Shown here one piece after another: positions 15,547 to 24,080 of a stretch of 64,000 nt of DNA; position 1 is the first letter of the stretch; the number at the start of each line of letters is the position of its first letter. The notes beneath the pieces were generated by a model that did no database searches, was not told the origin of the DNA, and saw only the letters and a list, made by a program, of their open reading frames with translations. The stretch is from JALEFZ01 sp039817415. GTDB lineage: Bacteria; Bacteroidota; Bacteroidia; J057. The translations under genes and the position numbers were made by a program. The stretch spans positions 389,582 to 453,581 of the forward strand of contig JBCBVV010000001.1 in NCBI GenBank assembly GCA_039817415.1, written 5' to 3'.

Positions 15547-17088
15547 ATGGACACACAAAAACTAATCCTTGTCATCATGGACGGATGGGGTCTTGCTGAA
15601 AATGATTCCGTTAGTGCCATCCATGCGGCCCATACTCCTTTCTATGACCATGCTCTTGAACACTTCACCCAATGTAAACTCGAAGCTTCCGGTTTAAGAG
15701 TCGGTTTGCCAGCTGGACAAATGGGTAACTCCGAGGTTGGACATATGAACATCGGAGCTGGACGTGTAGTGTATCAGGATCTAGTTCGCATCAACTTGGA
15801 ATTGGAAGAGGGCAAGTTCGCCCAGAATTCGCAATTCCAGTCTCTCGTTGAATATTGCAAATCCAATTCCAAAGCTGTTCACCTCATGGGACTTTTGTCA
15901 GATGGAGGTGTTCACTCCTCCCTTGCTCACCTGCAAGGGATCATCAAAGAGTTAGCTAAATCGGAGGTGGAGAAGGTGTACATTCACTGCTTTACTGACG
16001 GAAGGGATACCTCTCCTACAGGAGGTCTCAACTACCTTAAAGCGCTGCAGTCAACTATAAACGAACATGAATGCGGAAAAATTGCCTCTGTTGTAGGCAG
16101 ATATTTCGCCATGGATCGTGACAAAAGATGGGAAAGAACGCAGAAGGCTTATGACCTCATTGTCAAGGGAATAGGAACTCCATTCTTCTCAGCAGAGGAA
16201 GCCATCATCAAATCCTACAACAATGGGGTTACCGATGAATTTGTCGAACCAGCCGTCATCATGGATGATGGAAAGCCAGTAGCCACACTGGAGGAAGGTG
16301 ATGCAGTCTTCTTTTTCAACTTTCGTACCGATAGAGGCCGCCAGTTGACACAGGCACTCAGTCAGGAAAATTTTCCTGAACAAGGGATGAAAAAATTGGA
16401 GCTGAATTATTTTACCATGACTCGCTACGATGAGTCTTTCAAAAACATCAACGTTTTCTACGAAAAAGAACATATCAAAAACGGACTGGGGGAGCACCTT
16501 TCTAACATGGGAAAGACCCAAATCCGAATTGCAGAAACGGAGAAGTACCCACACGTTACATTTTTCTTTAATGGAGGAAGGGAAGAACCCATGGAAGGTG
16601 AGGAATACCTAATTTGTCCTTCGCCAAAAGTGGCTACCTATGATCTAGCTCCAGAAATGAGCGCACGTGACATACGCGCTAAAATCGTGGAAGCCATGGA
16701 AGAAAAGCAGCCAGACTTCATTTGCCTGAACTTCGCCAATCCTGATATGGTAGGCCATACCGGTGTATTTGAAGCCGCGGTCAAAGCTTGCGAGGTAGTA
16801 GACGAATGCACCCAGCAAGTAACTGATGCTGCCTTGTCAATGGGATACAAGGTATTGATTACGGCAGATCATGGAAATGCGGATAAATTGCAAAATCAAG
16901 ATGGAAGCCCACATACAGCCCACACCACTGCCCTTGTTCCGCTGTTTTTAGTAGAAAAGGACAAGCAACACAAGCTGAAAGAAGGTACAGGTAAGCTCGG
17001 AGACCTCGCGCCTACCATTCTAACGTTAATGAAGCTTGATATTCCAGAGGAAATGACCGGAGATATTCTGGTAGAAGCAGCTTCCTGA
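15547..17088 (+). CDS. gpmI: 2,3-bisphosphoglycerate-independent phosphoglycerate mutase
   Basis: A glycolytic enzyme of 513 aa that interconverts 3- and 2-phosphoglycerate. It has the alkaline-phosphatase-like fold with two Mn ions. The N-terminal VIMDGWGLAEND supplies the first metal Asp. The phosphorylated nucleophile is Ser62 in AGQMGNSEVGHMNIGAGR. HCFTDGRDTSP, FFFNFRTDRGRQLTQA, NFANPDMVGHTG and ITADHGNADKL complete the substrate and metal sites. Length is normal (about 510 aa). A -7 element lies only 4 nt before the ATG. A lipoprotein gene follows on the same strand. Confidence 0.97.
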   Translation: MDTQKLILVIMDGWGLAENDSVSAIHAAHTPFYDHALEHFTQCKLEASGLRVGLPAGQMGNSEVGHMNIGAGRVVYQDLVRINLELEEGKFAQNSQFQSLVEYCKSNSKAVHLMGLLSDGGVHSSLAHLQGIIKELAKSEVEKVYIHCFTDGRDTSPTGGLNYLKALQSTINEHECGKIASVVGRYFAMDRDKRWERTQKAYDLIVKGIGTPFFSAEEAIIKSYNNGVTDEFVEPAVIMDDGKPVATLEEGDAVFFFNFRTDRGRQLTQALSQENFPEQGMKKLELNYFTMTRYDESFKNINVFYEKEHIKNGLGEHLSNMGKTQIRIAETEKYPHVTFFFNGGREEPMEGEEYLICPSPKVATYDLAPEMSARDIRAKIVEAMEEKQPDFICLNFANPDMVGHTGVFEAAVKACEVVDECTQQVTDAALSMGYKVLITADHGNADKLQNQDGSPHTAHTTALVPLFLVEKDKQHKLKEGTGKLGDLAPTILTLMKLDIPEEMTGDILVEAAS

Positions 17089-17133
17089 CAAGTGGAACTT
17101 TCGTTTTTTGTACAATTACACCGAAACCCTCAC

Positions 17134-17781
17134 ATGAATAAGACCTATAGCCCAGGATGTAAGAATAATTCGCCTTTGACCAATTTTTTTCGGAGGGCTA
17201 TAGGATTCCTATCTCCTTTATTAATGATCAGTCTGTTGACAGCCTGTGGGGGTGGCCCTCCATCCTATGACACAACAGATGGGCAGCAATTTTTAGAACA
17301 GCTCAAACAAAGCGCCGAGGAGATGAAAAGCTACCAGAAAACCATCAAGGATCTGGATGCCACTACCCTAGCCTCTCAGGATAGTCTCTATCCTCTCGAT
17401 ACCATGAACAAGGCTACTTTTAGCGAGCAATTTCAAGAGGACCTTTCCTATGTCTTTGAGTATTACTACAAGGATAAGGCGCTGGCAGAGTACATGGATA
17501 CCGTAGTGGTAGGCGATACCCTTATTGCAACTGTAAAGGATGGACAGGAAGGGAAAAGTAAATTGAGGACCCAGAAAATTCTTAAGAACAGCAAGGGCCT
17601 CTATTCCTATGTATTTTCTGAGTCCATGAATACAAATTGGCTGTACGACCTGAGCATTACCTCTGAAGTTTGGTTTGATAGTCTTCACCTATACCGACAG
17701 CACAAGTTGAAGATGTACAACAAAATTCATCTGTTGAATTCATCTATCCACTCTGAAATAGTGGGCAAAGCAAGCTATTGA
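17134..17781 (+). CDS. Lipoprotein of unknown function
   Basis: A 215-aa exported protein. ATG 17134 is preferred to GTG 17092. After a basic N-terminus, the segment FLSPLLMISLLTACGGGPP holds a lipobox (LLTAC), so it should be lipidated and anchored to a membrane. The rest is polar with a helical stretch (QQFLEQLKQSAEEMKSYQKT) and mixed beta segments. I recognise no domain. The gene ends one nucleotide before the crcB start (TGA-T-ATG), so translation is probably coupled to crcB. Confidence 0.75.
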   Translation: MNKTYSPGCKNNSPLTNFFRRAIGFLSPLLMISLLTACGGGPPSYDTTDGQQFLEQLKQSAEEMKSYQKTIKDLDATTLASQDSLYPLDTMNKATFSEQFQEDLSYVFEYYYKDKALAEYMDTVVVGDTLIATVKDGQEGKSKLRTQKILKNSKGLYSYVFSESMNTNWLYDLSITSEVWFDSLHLYRQHKLKMYNKIHLLNSSIHSEIVGKASY

Positions 17782-17782
17782 T

Positions 17783-18145
17783 ATGAATATTCTGGCAGTT
17801 TTTATAGGCGGAGGGCTAGGGAGTCTCTGTAGATACGCCATATCCCTTTGGCTGGGTAAGACAGAGGCTGGATTCCCCTTGGCCACTTTGGTTGCGAATA
17901 TTCTTGCCTGTATTGTCCTTGCCCTTGGCTTTATCCTTCTGGAGAGAAACATAGAGATGTCAAAGCCTATGAAGCTATTTGTACTGACGGGCTTTTGCGG
18001 GGGCTTCTCGACCTTTTCGACTTTCAGCATGGAGACATATCTCTTATTGATGGAAGGAAACTGGCCAATGGCTTTGTTGTATGTGGGCCTTTCTATTCTT
18101 TCTTGCCTATTGATCATAGGCCTTCTTTTCTACTTTTTCTCCTAA
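17783..18145 (+). CDS. crcB: Fluoride ion channel CrcB/Fluc
   Basis: A 120-aa inner-membrane protein with four helices that works as a dual-topology dimer exporting fluoride. Signatures are GGGLGSLCRYAIS near the N-terminus, LVANILACIVLALGF with the conserved Asn, and GFCGGFSTFSTFSMET, the helix break with Phe-box residues lining the pore. Size matches the family (about 120-130 aa). It sits directly behind a lipoprotein gene (1 nt apart), with no room for a fluoride riboswitch in front of it. Hairpins that could end its transcript are at 18336-18358 and 18391-18423. Confidence 0.93.
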   Translation: MNILAVFIGGGLGSLCRYAISLWLGKTEAGFPLATLVANILACIVLALGFILLERNIEMSKPMKLFVLTGFCGGFSTFSTFSMETYLLLMEGNWPMALLYVGLSILSCLLIIGLLFYFFS

Positions 18146-18248
18146 TTAATCATGTAAGATTTTTAATTTACCCTTCTTAAAACTTCACCTCCCTGCAAAA
18201 AAATATTCGCTTCGGCATGAATATTAATTTCGAAGGATAAAATAATTA
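18146..18248. other. AT-rich spacer before the candidate small RNA
   Basis: About 100 bp of AT-rich sequence between the end of crcB and the promoter-like elements of the candidate small RNA. I see no ORF and no hairpin in it. Confidence 0.4.
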
Positions 18249-18279
18249 TTGAGGCCCCTACGTTTTTTTTATACCTTTA
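18249..18279 (+). promoter_or_regulatory. Candidate promoter of the small RNA
   Basis: A TTG (18249-18251) is followed after 20 nt by TACCTTTA (18272-18279). The second element matches the Bacteroidota -7 consensus TAnnTTTG in all but the last base. The spacing fits the -33/-7 arrangement, and no ORF begins downstream. Confidence 0.45.
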
Positions 18280-18283
18280 ATCT

Positions 18284-18367
18284 GAAGGCTAATCCAAAAG
18301 CCTTCATAACCTACCTAATACCCCAAACTCGATGTGCTCCGCCTTACCCCGGCGGGGCCATTTCTTT
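18284..18367 (+). ncRNA. Candidate small non-coding RNA with two hairpins
   Basis: About 80 nt that could form a compact transcript. Hairpin 1 has perfect arms GAAGGCT (18284-18290) and AGCCTTC (18299-18305). A pyrimidine- and A-rich unpaired stretch (18306-18335) with short C-runs follows. Hairpin 2 has arms GCTCCGCC (18336-18343) and GGCGGGGC (18351-18358, one G-U), followed by a T-rich tail CATTTCTTTTT, as in an intrinsic terminator. A promoter-like pair lies directly upstream. There is no start codon with a useful ORF. I do not recognise the family; hairpin 2 could instead be only the crcB terminator. Confidence 0.42.
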
Positions 18368-18390
18368 TTACAGCTATTGTATAATATTAA

Positions 18391-18427
18391 AGCCGAAATG
18401 ACAGGATATCATTTCGGCTTTTTTTAT
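18391..18427 (+). terminator. Strong hairpin terminator
   Basis: Perfect 13-bp arms AAAGCCGAAATGA (18391-18403) and TCATTTCGGCTTT (18411-18423) with a 7-nt loop, then T-rich sequence. It lies between plus-strand crcB/small RNA and the convergent thioredoxin-like gene, and may serve both strands. Confidence 0.85.
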
Positions 18428-18471
18428 AGCTAGAGTTAGTTTGTTTGCCTAACTCATAGAAAGCATGTGTC

Positions 18472-19074
18472 TTATTGTGGCCATTTGATGGTACAGCCAA
18501 TCGCTCTAGTAAATGATTTCTCTACCTTTTTACCTTCAAGAAGTAGATCAATTGCATTTGCCAAATAGGTTTCTTCCACTGAACTGGCATCTCTTGCGTT
18601 GTCATCAATCGCTCCAATGTAGGCCACTTTTAGTTCCTTCCCTTGCTTTTGAAGGACATAAGCATGAGGCGTACGGGTAGCTCCATAGGTAGCTGCAATT
18701 TCAGAAGTTCCATCTACCAAGTATGGGAAGGTAAATCCCTTCTCTTTGGCTCTGATCTTCATGTTGTCAAAAGAATCATCCGGTACTTTGGATACGTCAT
18801 TTGGATTGATCGCAATGACAGGATATCCCTTTGCAGCATACTTTTTATTCAGTGCGTTGATTCTATCTTCATATTTGATCGCGTATGGGCAATGGTTACA
18901 AGTAAAAACTACGATGAAGCCCTTTGCTTCCTCATAATCAGCTAGAGAAACCATGTTACCGTCGATATTTTTCAGGGAAAAATCTCTGGCTACATCTCCT
19001 ACTTTGTAGCCTTCCTGGGCAAATGTCGCCGCTGCCATGATCAGCACAACAACACTCATCAATACTCTCTTCAT
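18472..19074 (-). CDS. Exported thioredoxin-fold protein with CNHC motif
   Basis: A 200-aa protein of the AhpC/TlpA-like redoxin group. A signal peptide (MKRVLMSVVVLIMAAATFAQ) sends it to the periplasm. The fold is clear: GDVARDFSLKNIDGNMVSLADY, then FIVVFTCNHCPYA with Cys59 and Cys62 where thioredoxins have CGPC, and RTPHAYVL holding the cis-Pro. A third cysteine lies in the C-terminal GCTIKWPQ, which is also found in its paralogue at 19710. Redox role is inferred; the partner is unknown. The gene ends 45 bp before a strong hairpin and belongs to a cluster of three thioredoxin-fold genes. Confidence 0.87.
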   Translation of the reverse strand: MKRVLMSVVVLIMAAATFAQEGYKVGDVARDFSLKNIDGNMVSLADYEEAKGFIVVFTCNHCPYAIKYEDRINALNKKYAAKGYPVIAINPNDVSKVPDDSFDNMKIRAKEKGFTFPYLVDGTSEIAATYGATRTPHAYVLQKQGKELKVAYIGAIDDNARDASSVEETYLANAIDLLLEGKKVEKSFTRAIGCTIKWPQ

Positions 19075-19147
19075 GATGTTTAATCTTAATTGGATTGAAT
19101 AAATCGGTTTATGTAGTTCACAGGCCGGGGCCTGTCGTCAGTTTGCC

Positions 19148-19660
19148 TTACTTTTTAGGACGATTTTTCAGTACCTCATCCACCCATTCAGATAATTCTT
19201 CATAGGTAAAGGACTGCTCTTTAAAGGAGACAATGCCTTCTTCATTGTTCATAATCAAAGTAGCAGGAATCGCCCCTGACCACTCTTCACTAATTTGAGG
19301 GATCCAATCGTTTTGTTTAGGATCTGTAAGTACGTAAACAGGTTGAGTAATCTTTCTTCTTTTAACAAATGGCTTGACCATGGGCTCAATCATCTCAGGA
19401 TCGTCTATGCTAATCAAAACAACCTTAACCTTTTTATCTGCATAAACGCTATCTAGTTTTTGGAAATAAGGTAGCTCTTTCACACACGGCCGACACCAGG
19501 TAGCCCAGAAGTTATAGACAAAAAGTGTATCACCCGACGGTTTTTCTAACATGGGCTTCAAAGCCTGAAAGGTCTCTACATGTTGAACCTGTTGACCATA
19601 CACTAAGCCAATCATCAACTGAAAAAAGAAGAAGAAAAAAGTCTTTCTTAACATGCTCAT
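19148..19660 (-). CDS. TlpA-family thiol:disulfide oxidoreductase
   Basis: A 170-aa exported thioredoxin-like protein; an ATG two codons later (19654) is an equal candidate start. A hydrophobic Phe-rich signal segment ends near VYGQQ. FVYNFWATWCRPCVKELP carries the active-site pair Cys56/Cys59 (WCRPC), and AIPATLI holds the cis-Pro loop. TlpA/ResA-like proteins reduce periplasmic disulfides, for example on apocytochromes. No cytochrome maturation genes are nearby. The gene lies between two CNHC paralogues and has a TAACTTTG -7 element upstream. Confidence 0.88.
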   Translation of the reverse strand: MSMLRKTFFFFFFQLMIGLVYGQQVQHVETFQALKPMLEKPSGDTLFVYNFWATWCRPCVKELPYFQKLDSVYADKKVKVVLISIDDPEMIEPMVKPFVKRRKITQPVYVLTDPKQNDWIPQISEEWSGAIPATLIMNNEEGIVSFKEQSFTYEELSEWVDEVLKNRPKK

Positions 19661-19688
19661 AGAACTAATTTATTTCTTAATTGGTTAC

Positions 19689-19696
19689 CAAAGTTA
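19689..19696 (-). promoter_or_regulatory. -7 element for the TlpA-like gene (TAACTTTG)
   Basis: Read on the minus strand, this is an exact TAnnTTTG match 28 nt before the start of the TlpA-like gene. A TTG lies about 18 nt further upstream (plus-strand CAA at 19715-19717), overlapping the start of the divergent gene. Confidence 0.5.
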
Positions 19697-19709
19697 ACAT
19701 AAAAGACAA

Positions 19710-20252
19710 ATGCGCAATTTCACCTTAGAAGAGCTCGATTTTAGCCTTCCCAATACGCAAGGAGGACAGAAAAGTCTCCAAGACTACCCTGAATCACAGG
19801 CTTTTGTCATTGTTTTTACCTGTAACCATTGTCCCTATGCCATTGCATACGAACAAAGACTGATCAAATTACATAAGATATTGACAGACAAGGGTGTGCC
19901 TTTGATTGCCATCAGTTCAAATGACGTCCGCCAATATCCACAGGACTCCTTCGAAAACATGATCCGTAGAGCAGAGGAAAAAGGCTTCCCCTTCCCCTAC
20001 CTTTATGATGAATCTCAAGAAGTTGCCAAAAACTTTGACGCCAAACGAACTCCACACGCCTTTTTATTGGCCAAAAATTTCGAGGGATTGTGGCAAATTG
20101 TGTACAGTGGTGCAATAGACGACAATTATAGAAGTGAACAAAACGTTAAAAAATCTTACCTGCTAGAGGCCACAGAGTCTGTTTTGGCACAAGAGACTGT
20201 AAGTCAGTCACATATTGAAGCAGTGGGGTGTACCATAAAGTGGAAGCAGTGA
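19710..20252 (+). CDS. Cytoplasmic thioredoxin-fold protein with CNHC motif
   Basis: A 180-aa protein closely similar to the exported protein at 18472-19074 but without a signal peptide: it starts directly with MRNFTLEELDFSLPNTQGG. Shared blocks are FVIVFTCNHCPYA (Cys38/Cys41), the SNDVRQYPQDSFENM region, GFPFPYLYDESQEVA, KRTPHAFLL and the C-terminal GCTIKWKQ. It should be a cytoplasmic thiol-active redoxin of the same family. The gene is divergent from the TlpA-like gene and lies 50 nt upstream of pabB, with which it may be cotranscribed. Confidence 0.86.
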   Translation: MRNFTLEELDFSLPNTQGGQKSLQDYPESQAFVIVFTCNHCPYAIAYEQRLIKLHKILTDKGVPLIAISSNDVRQYPQDSFENMIRRAEEKGFPFPYLYDESQEVAKNFDAKRTPHAFLLAKNFEGLWQIVYSGAIDDNYRSEQNVKKSYLLEATESVLAQETVSQSHIEAVGCTIKWKQ

Positions 20253-20302
20253 CTAAAAAAAAGAACGACCTTCCAAATATTGGATAGTTAACATAAAATA
20301 TT

Positions 20303-21592
20303 TTGACCTCCTCAAATAGAACGCTGCAAATATTTTCCTCCACCGAATCTTCTCAGCTCAAAAAGGAAATTTTGAGATGGGGAATGAAACATCCTTTTGT
20401 CTGTGTGCTCGACAACTGTGAGCATGAGATAGACCGCTACGGAAAGTACGAGTGGTTGGCTGGATTTTCATCCAAAAGAAATTTCAACTATCGAAATTGG
20501 AGTCAAATTCAAGCTTTGAAAGGGTCATGGTTAATGGGAATCCTCCCATATGAACTGAAAGATCAGATTCAAAAACATACTCATACTTCCCAGCCCTCAT
20601 TTATCCAATTTCCCAGCCTTCCCCTTTTTCAACCCGAACTCGTGTTAGCTATCCCCAGAGGTAGTCATCAAGTCATGGTTCTTGAGGGAGCAGAATCACC
20701 CCTGAAGCATGAGTTAGAAGGTTGGCTTAAGGAAGCAAAAGCTAAGGAAGCTCCCCAAAAGAAAATCTGGAACTTCCAGCCTAATTTTAGTCGAAGAAGA
20801 TACATAGAGACGATCGAACAGCTTCGTGAACACATCAGGCAGGGAGATTCCTATGAAATTAACCTAGCGCAGGCATTCCATGCTGAGGGGAAGCTTGATC
20901 GTCCCGATTATTGGTATCACCGCCTAATAGAATTATCTCCTGTTCCTTTTGCAGCCTTTGTCAAGTATGAAGAGCAGTACCTTCTCTGCGCCTCTCCAGA
21001 GCGATTCCTACAATTAGATGGACAGACTCTCCGTACGCAGCCTATCAAAGGGACAGCCCCAAGGTCAAGCAATAAGGAGGAAGACGAAGCACACTTCCAG
21101 TATTTATCGGGTTCAAAGAAGGAGCAAGCCGAAAATGTGATGATCGTTGACCTATCCAGAAACGATTTATATCGCTCCAGCATTCCTCATACGGTAGAAG
21201 TCCCTCATCTTTTCGAGATACAAGCCTTCCCGCAAGTCTACCAAATGGTTTCTACTGTAGAAGGGCAAAAACAGGAAGGACTCGATTGGACAGATATCAT
21301 GAGCAATACCTTCCCTCCAGGCTCCATGACGGGAGCTCCCAAGCTTAGAACCATGCAATTGATTGATCAATATGAACCCGAAAGTAGAGGCGTTTACGCT
21401 GGTTCGGTAGGTTATATCGAGCCAGGAGGAAACTTCGACTGGAACGTCATCATTCGTTCGCTTGTCTATGATGATGCAAGAGAAAGGCTTTCCTATCATG
21501 TAGGGGGAGCCATTACATACGACTCCGATCCCGTCAAGGAATATGAAGAGACCCTTCTTAAAGCAACCGCGCTAAGAAGGATTTTTGGGTAA
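20303..21592 (+). CDS. pabB: Aminodeoxychorismate synthase component I
   Basis: A chorismate-binding enzyme of about 429 aa that makes 4-amino-4-deoxychorismate for folate. The C-terminal catalytic domain (about residues 165-429) has RQGDSYEINLAQAF, PIKGTAPR, AENVMIVDLSRNDL, TFPPGSMTGAPKLRTM and VGGAITYDSDPVKEYEE. The Lys in PIKGT is typical of PabB, whereas anthranilate synthases have PIAGT. The start is uncertain: TTG 20303 is used because the nearest ATG (20384) would remove the first helix. However, the TTG overlaps a promoter-like TATTTTGA at 20299-20306. No pabA or pabC is adjacent. Confidence 0.9.
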   Translation: MTSSNRTLQIFSSTESSQLKKEILRWGMKHPFVCVLDNCEHEIDRYGKYEWLAGFSSKRNFNYRNWSQIQALKGSWLMGILPYELKDQIQKHTHTSQPSFIQFPSLPLFQPELVLAIPRGSHQVMVLEGAESPLKHELEGWLKEAKAKEAPQKKIWNFQPNFSRRRYIETIEQLREHIRQGDSYEINLAQAFHAEGKLDRPDYWYHRLIELSPVPFAAFVKYEEQYLLCASPERFLQLDGQTLRTQPIKGTAPRSSNKEEDEAHFQYLSGSKKEQAENVMIVDLSRNDLYRSSIPHTVEVPHLFEIQAFPQVYQMVSTVEGQKQEGLDWTDIMSNTFPPGSMTGAPKLRTMQLIDQYEPESRGVYAGSVGYIEPGGNFDWNVIIRSLVYDDARERLSYHVGGAITYDSDPVKEYEETLLKATALRRIFG

Positions 21593-21608
21593 TCACCATG
21601 ATGGTATG

Positions 21609-22805
21609 TTAATCGAAATCAGTGGTCAACTTGAACCTAAGGATACGCCCATTTCCCCCATCAGCTACATAAAGAATCTGATCGATATAGGCCACAGCTC
21701 TGGGTTTATTGAATTGAGTTAAGCCAATCCCCTTTCCGCCAAATGATACGCGAATCACTTTGTCTGAGCTTGACCCAGGTGGTGGATTAACGCCTTCAAA
21801 TCCCCTTCCTGTAAATTGATAAACGGAATCTCTTGCTTCATCAACTACCCAAAAATAATTGGTTCCATCTCCAGCAACCGTTACATCAACGGGCTTATCA
21901 AAACGGAATCCCTCTAACAAGAATCTATCTGAGAGAGAGGTATCCCCCGTCTGGAAAGCCCCCACCTCGAAATTGGAGCCAAAGGGGCCAATCACCTCAA
22001 CGATTCGCTGTACCTTAAGGGCGTTTGTTGGGCTAATAGAAGTGAAGTAAAAATCTTTACCCTGATCAATAACAGGAGATTGAGGCGGCTGTGCGAAGGT
22101 TGCCAAGCCCTGAGGCTGTCGGAAGAAATTACGAAACGTACCGATCTCGGTAACGATAGCCATAGGAGTCAAAAAGACATCTTCTTTGTTGAAGATCAGC
22201 AAGGCGTCATCAGGGCCTCCAAATTTCTGTGGGTTGGTATCGGGCCCATTTCTCGTAACGTAATACTCTCCATCTGCCAAGGCAGCTATGCCACGAAAGC
22301 GCACAAACTGCTCATTGTCATCAGGTACACCCGTTCTGAAATAAAAGGGATGAACAATCTTATTCTCGATAAAGGCGTTTTCAAGGCCATAGTCTCCCCC
22401 TTTATTCAGATCAATTCGATATATGGTAGATAGGGTGAAGTCTCTGTTATTGATCGTGGTATCAAAGGTGCCCACGGCCAATATATCCAAGCTTCTATCT
22501 TGAGCGATGCTACTTAGGCCAGGAACAGAATATCTTCCCAACTCGTTGCCTGCTTGATCAAATGAGATGATTTCCTCGCTGACTGAGTCTGCAACATAAA
22601 TGAGCTCATCCCAACCAGCAATGATGTCCACAGGATACTCCATGTCATCCCAAACGGGCTGAATGGGCACATATGCAACCTCTCGCTGGTCAAATTGTGG
22701 CTCATCTAAAAAATCTGTAGAGGTCTTTACCCCAAAAAATCCCTCGCAGCCCATTAGGGTCGTTAGGAAAAGAATGCCTGTTACGTATATGGCAAATTGT
22801 TTCAT
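21609..22805 (-). CDS. Lipoprotein with NHL/beta-propeller-like repeats
   Basis: A 398-aa exported lipoprotein. ATG 22805 is preferred to TTG 22811. The signal peptide ends in a lipobox (LTTLMGC). The mature part carries repeats of the NHL type, such as PVDIIAGWDELIYVADSVSEEIISFDQAGNEL near the N-terminus, PVDVTVAGDGTNYFWVVDEARDSVYQF, and FNKPRAVAYIDQILYVADGGNGRILRF at the end. This suggests a six-bladed propeller. It lies 35 nt downstream of the PorV/PorQ-like gene on the same strand and is probably in its operon. The ligand is unknown; a surface or periplasmic scaffold is plausible. Confidence 0.8.
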   Translation of the reverse strand: MKQFAIYVTGILFLTTLMGCEGFFGVKTSTDFLDEPQFDQREVAYVPIQPVWDDMEYPVDIIAGWDELIYVADSVSEEIISFDQAGNELGRYSVPGLSSIAQDRSLDILAVGTFDTTINNRDFTLSTIYRIDLNKGGDYGLENAFIENKIVHPFYFRTGVPDDNEQFVRFRGIAALADGEYYVTRNGPDTNPQKFGGPDDALLIFNKEDVFLTPMAIVTEIGTFRNFFRQPQGLATFAQPPQSPVIDQGKDFYFTSISPTNALKVQRIVEVIGPFGSNFEVGAFQTGDTSLSDRFLLEGFRFDKPVDVTVAGDGTNYFWVVDEARDSVYQFTGRGFEGVNPPPGSSSDKVIRVSFGGKGIGLTQFNKPRAVAYIDQILYVADGGNGRILRFKLTTDFD

Positions 22806-22840
22806 ATTCAAGTAGCTAGGAAGCTTAATAACTTAACATT

Positions 22841-23845
22841 TTATCTGTCCACTGGATTCATCTGAAAGGAAAGGCCTACTCTGTGAACTTGGCCCAGGAA
22901 GCGGTGAGGCAAGAAGCCGTAATCCAGCATCAATGGATGGCGGCCCATTCTCATGCGCAGCCCGATACCCGCCGTTGGATAGTCTTGGTCATTTACATTG
23001 AGTTGATACCCTACACGAAGGAAAATCAATTTTCTGTATTCATATTCCAGCCCAAAACGCAGGTTCTCTGCATTGTCATTAGGGTGGTTTAACTGGAAAA
23101 TGGTCGTCAAAGACTGCGTTCCATCTGATTTTTTCCAAGGGACAAGAGAAAGTCCAACCTTAAAGACGGTAGGGGCGGGATATGCTTCGAGTGAAATGGG
23201 ATCATTGCTGAAATTTTCATCTTGCTCGATGTCTCCATTCAGGCGAGAGTTCGGACCAAAGTTTTGAAGTAATACAGCAAAGCGCAAGTCTTTTACATCC
23301 AAGCGGTAGAGGAAACCAATATCTAACACTCCGGTATTGGCAGTCAAGCCCGCTAATTGCTCACGTACATACTTCAGATTGGTTCCCCAAGAGAATCGTT
23401 CTGTCAATTGTTTTCCGTAAGAGAGACCAACTGCATAATAATTGGCGAAGAATTGTTCACCTGTTCCCATGGGCTGAAAAACTGTCCTAACCGGCATAGC
23501 GCCAGAATTCAAAGAGGAAACGGAAATTCCCATTGTTCCCCACTTGAAGGGTTGATTGGCACTTAGGTAGGCATAATTGATGTCAGCAAACCAAAAAGTA
23601 TTCGCGGCTGCAATAGAGAAACCATCTAATTCGTCTGTAGCAGCGGGATTAACGAAGGAGGAATAGCCATCACCAGTTAGGACAACATTGGCACCTCCTA
23701 ATGCTGCTGCACGAGGACTTACTTCCATTTTGAGGAAAGTCAGTCCGGATATACCTGCTCTTTGTCCACCGAGATTAGGAAAAATCTGACCATAGCTTGT
23801 CAGAAAACTCAGTGTCATGATCAAAAGAAAAGTAAAAATGCGCAT
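22841..23845 (-). CDS. PorV/PorQ-family outer-membrane beta-barrel
   Basis: A 334-aa outer-membrane protein related to PorV and PorQ of the type IX secretion system (FadL-like barrels). ATG 23845 gives the signal peptide MRIFTFLLIMTLSFLTSYGQ. The diagnostic N-terminal stretch is GLTFLKMEVSPRAAALGGANVVLTGDG followed by SSFVNPAATDELDG. The rest is strand-rich and ends VHRVGLSFQMN. True PorV shuttles type IX cargo to the attachment complex; whether this is PorV itself or a paralogue cannot be settled here, and no other type IX gene is in the window. It probably forms an operon with the NHL-like lipoprotein. Confidence 0.82.
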   Translation of the reverse strand: MRIFTFLLIMTLSFLTSYGQIFPNLGGQRAGISGLTFLKMEVSPRAAALGGANVVLTGDGYSSFVNPAATDELDGFSIAAANTFWFADINYAYLSANQPFKWGTMGISVSSLNSGAMPVRTVFQPMGTGEQFFANYYAVGLSYGKQLTERFSWGTNLKYVREQLAGLTANTGVLDIGFLYRLDVKDLRFAVLLQNFGPNSRLNGDIEQDENFSNDPISLEAYPAPTVFKVGLSLVPWKKSDGTQSLTTIFQLNHPNDNAENLRFGLEYEYRKLIFLRVGYQLNVNDQDYPTAGIGLRMRMGRHPLMLDYGFLPHRFLGQVHRVGLSFQMNPVDR

Positions 23846-24080
23846 AGGCTGATTCGTCTGGTTTGGATAGAAAATGGGAAATTTGACTGCCTTTTGAATC
23901 AAAACTCCTGATCCATTTTCCAGTCGGACAATTTATACATAAGAACGTCGAGGCGCGTAAAGAAATGATTAAACTTAGGAGGAAATCTGAGATTTTTTTG
24001 GAGGAGACACATATAAATTCCGTTATTTTATGTGTCCAAAAAGTGAAAGCGAATGGGCAAAGGGCATCATAATCAACTTT

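Noticed and set aside
17782..17783. Fluoride riboswitch in front of crcB
   Set aside because: Only one base separates crcB from the upstream lipoprotein gene, and no riboswitch-like fold was seen upstream of that gene.
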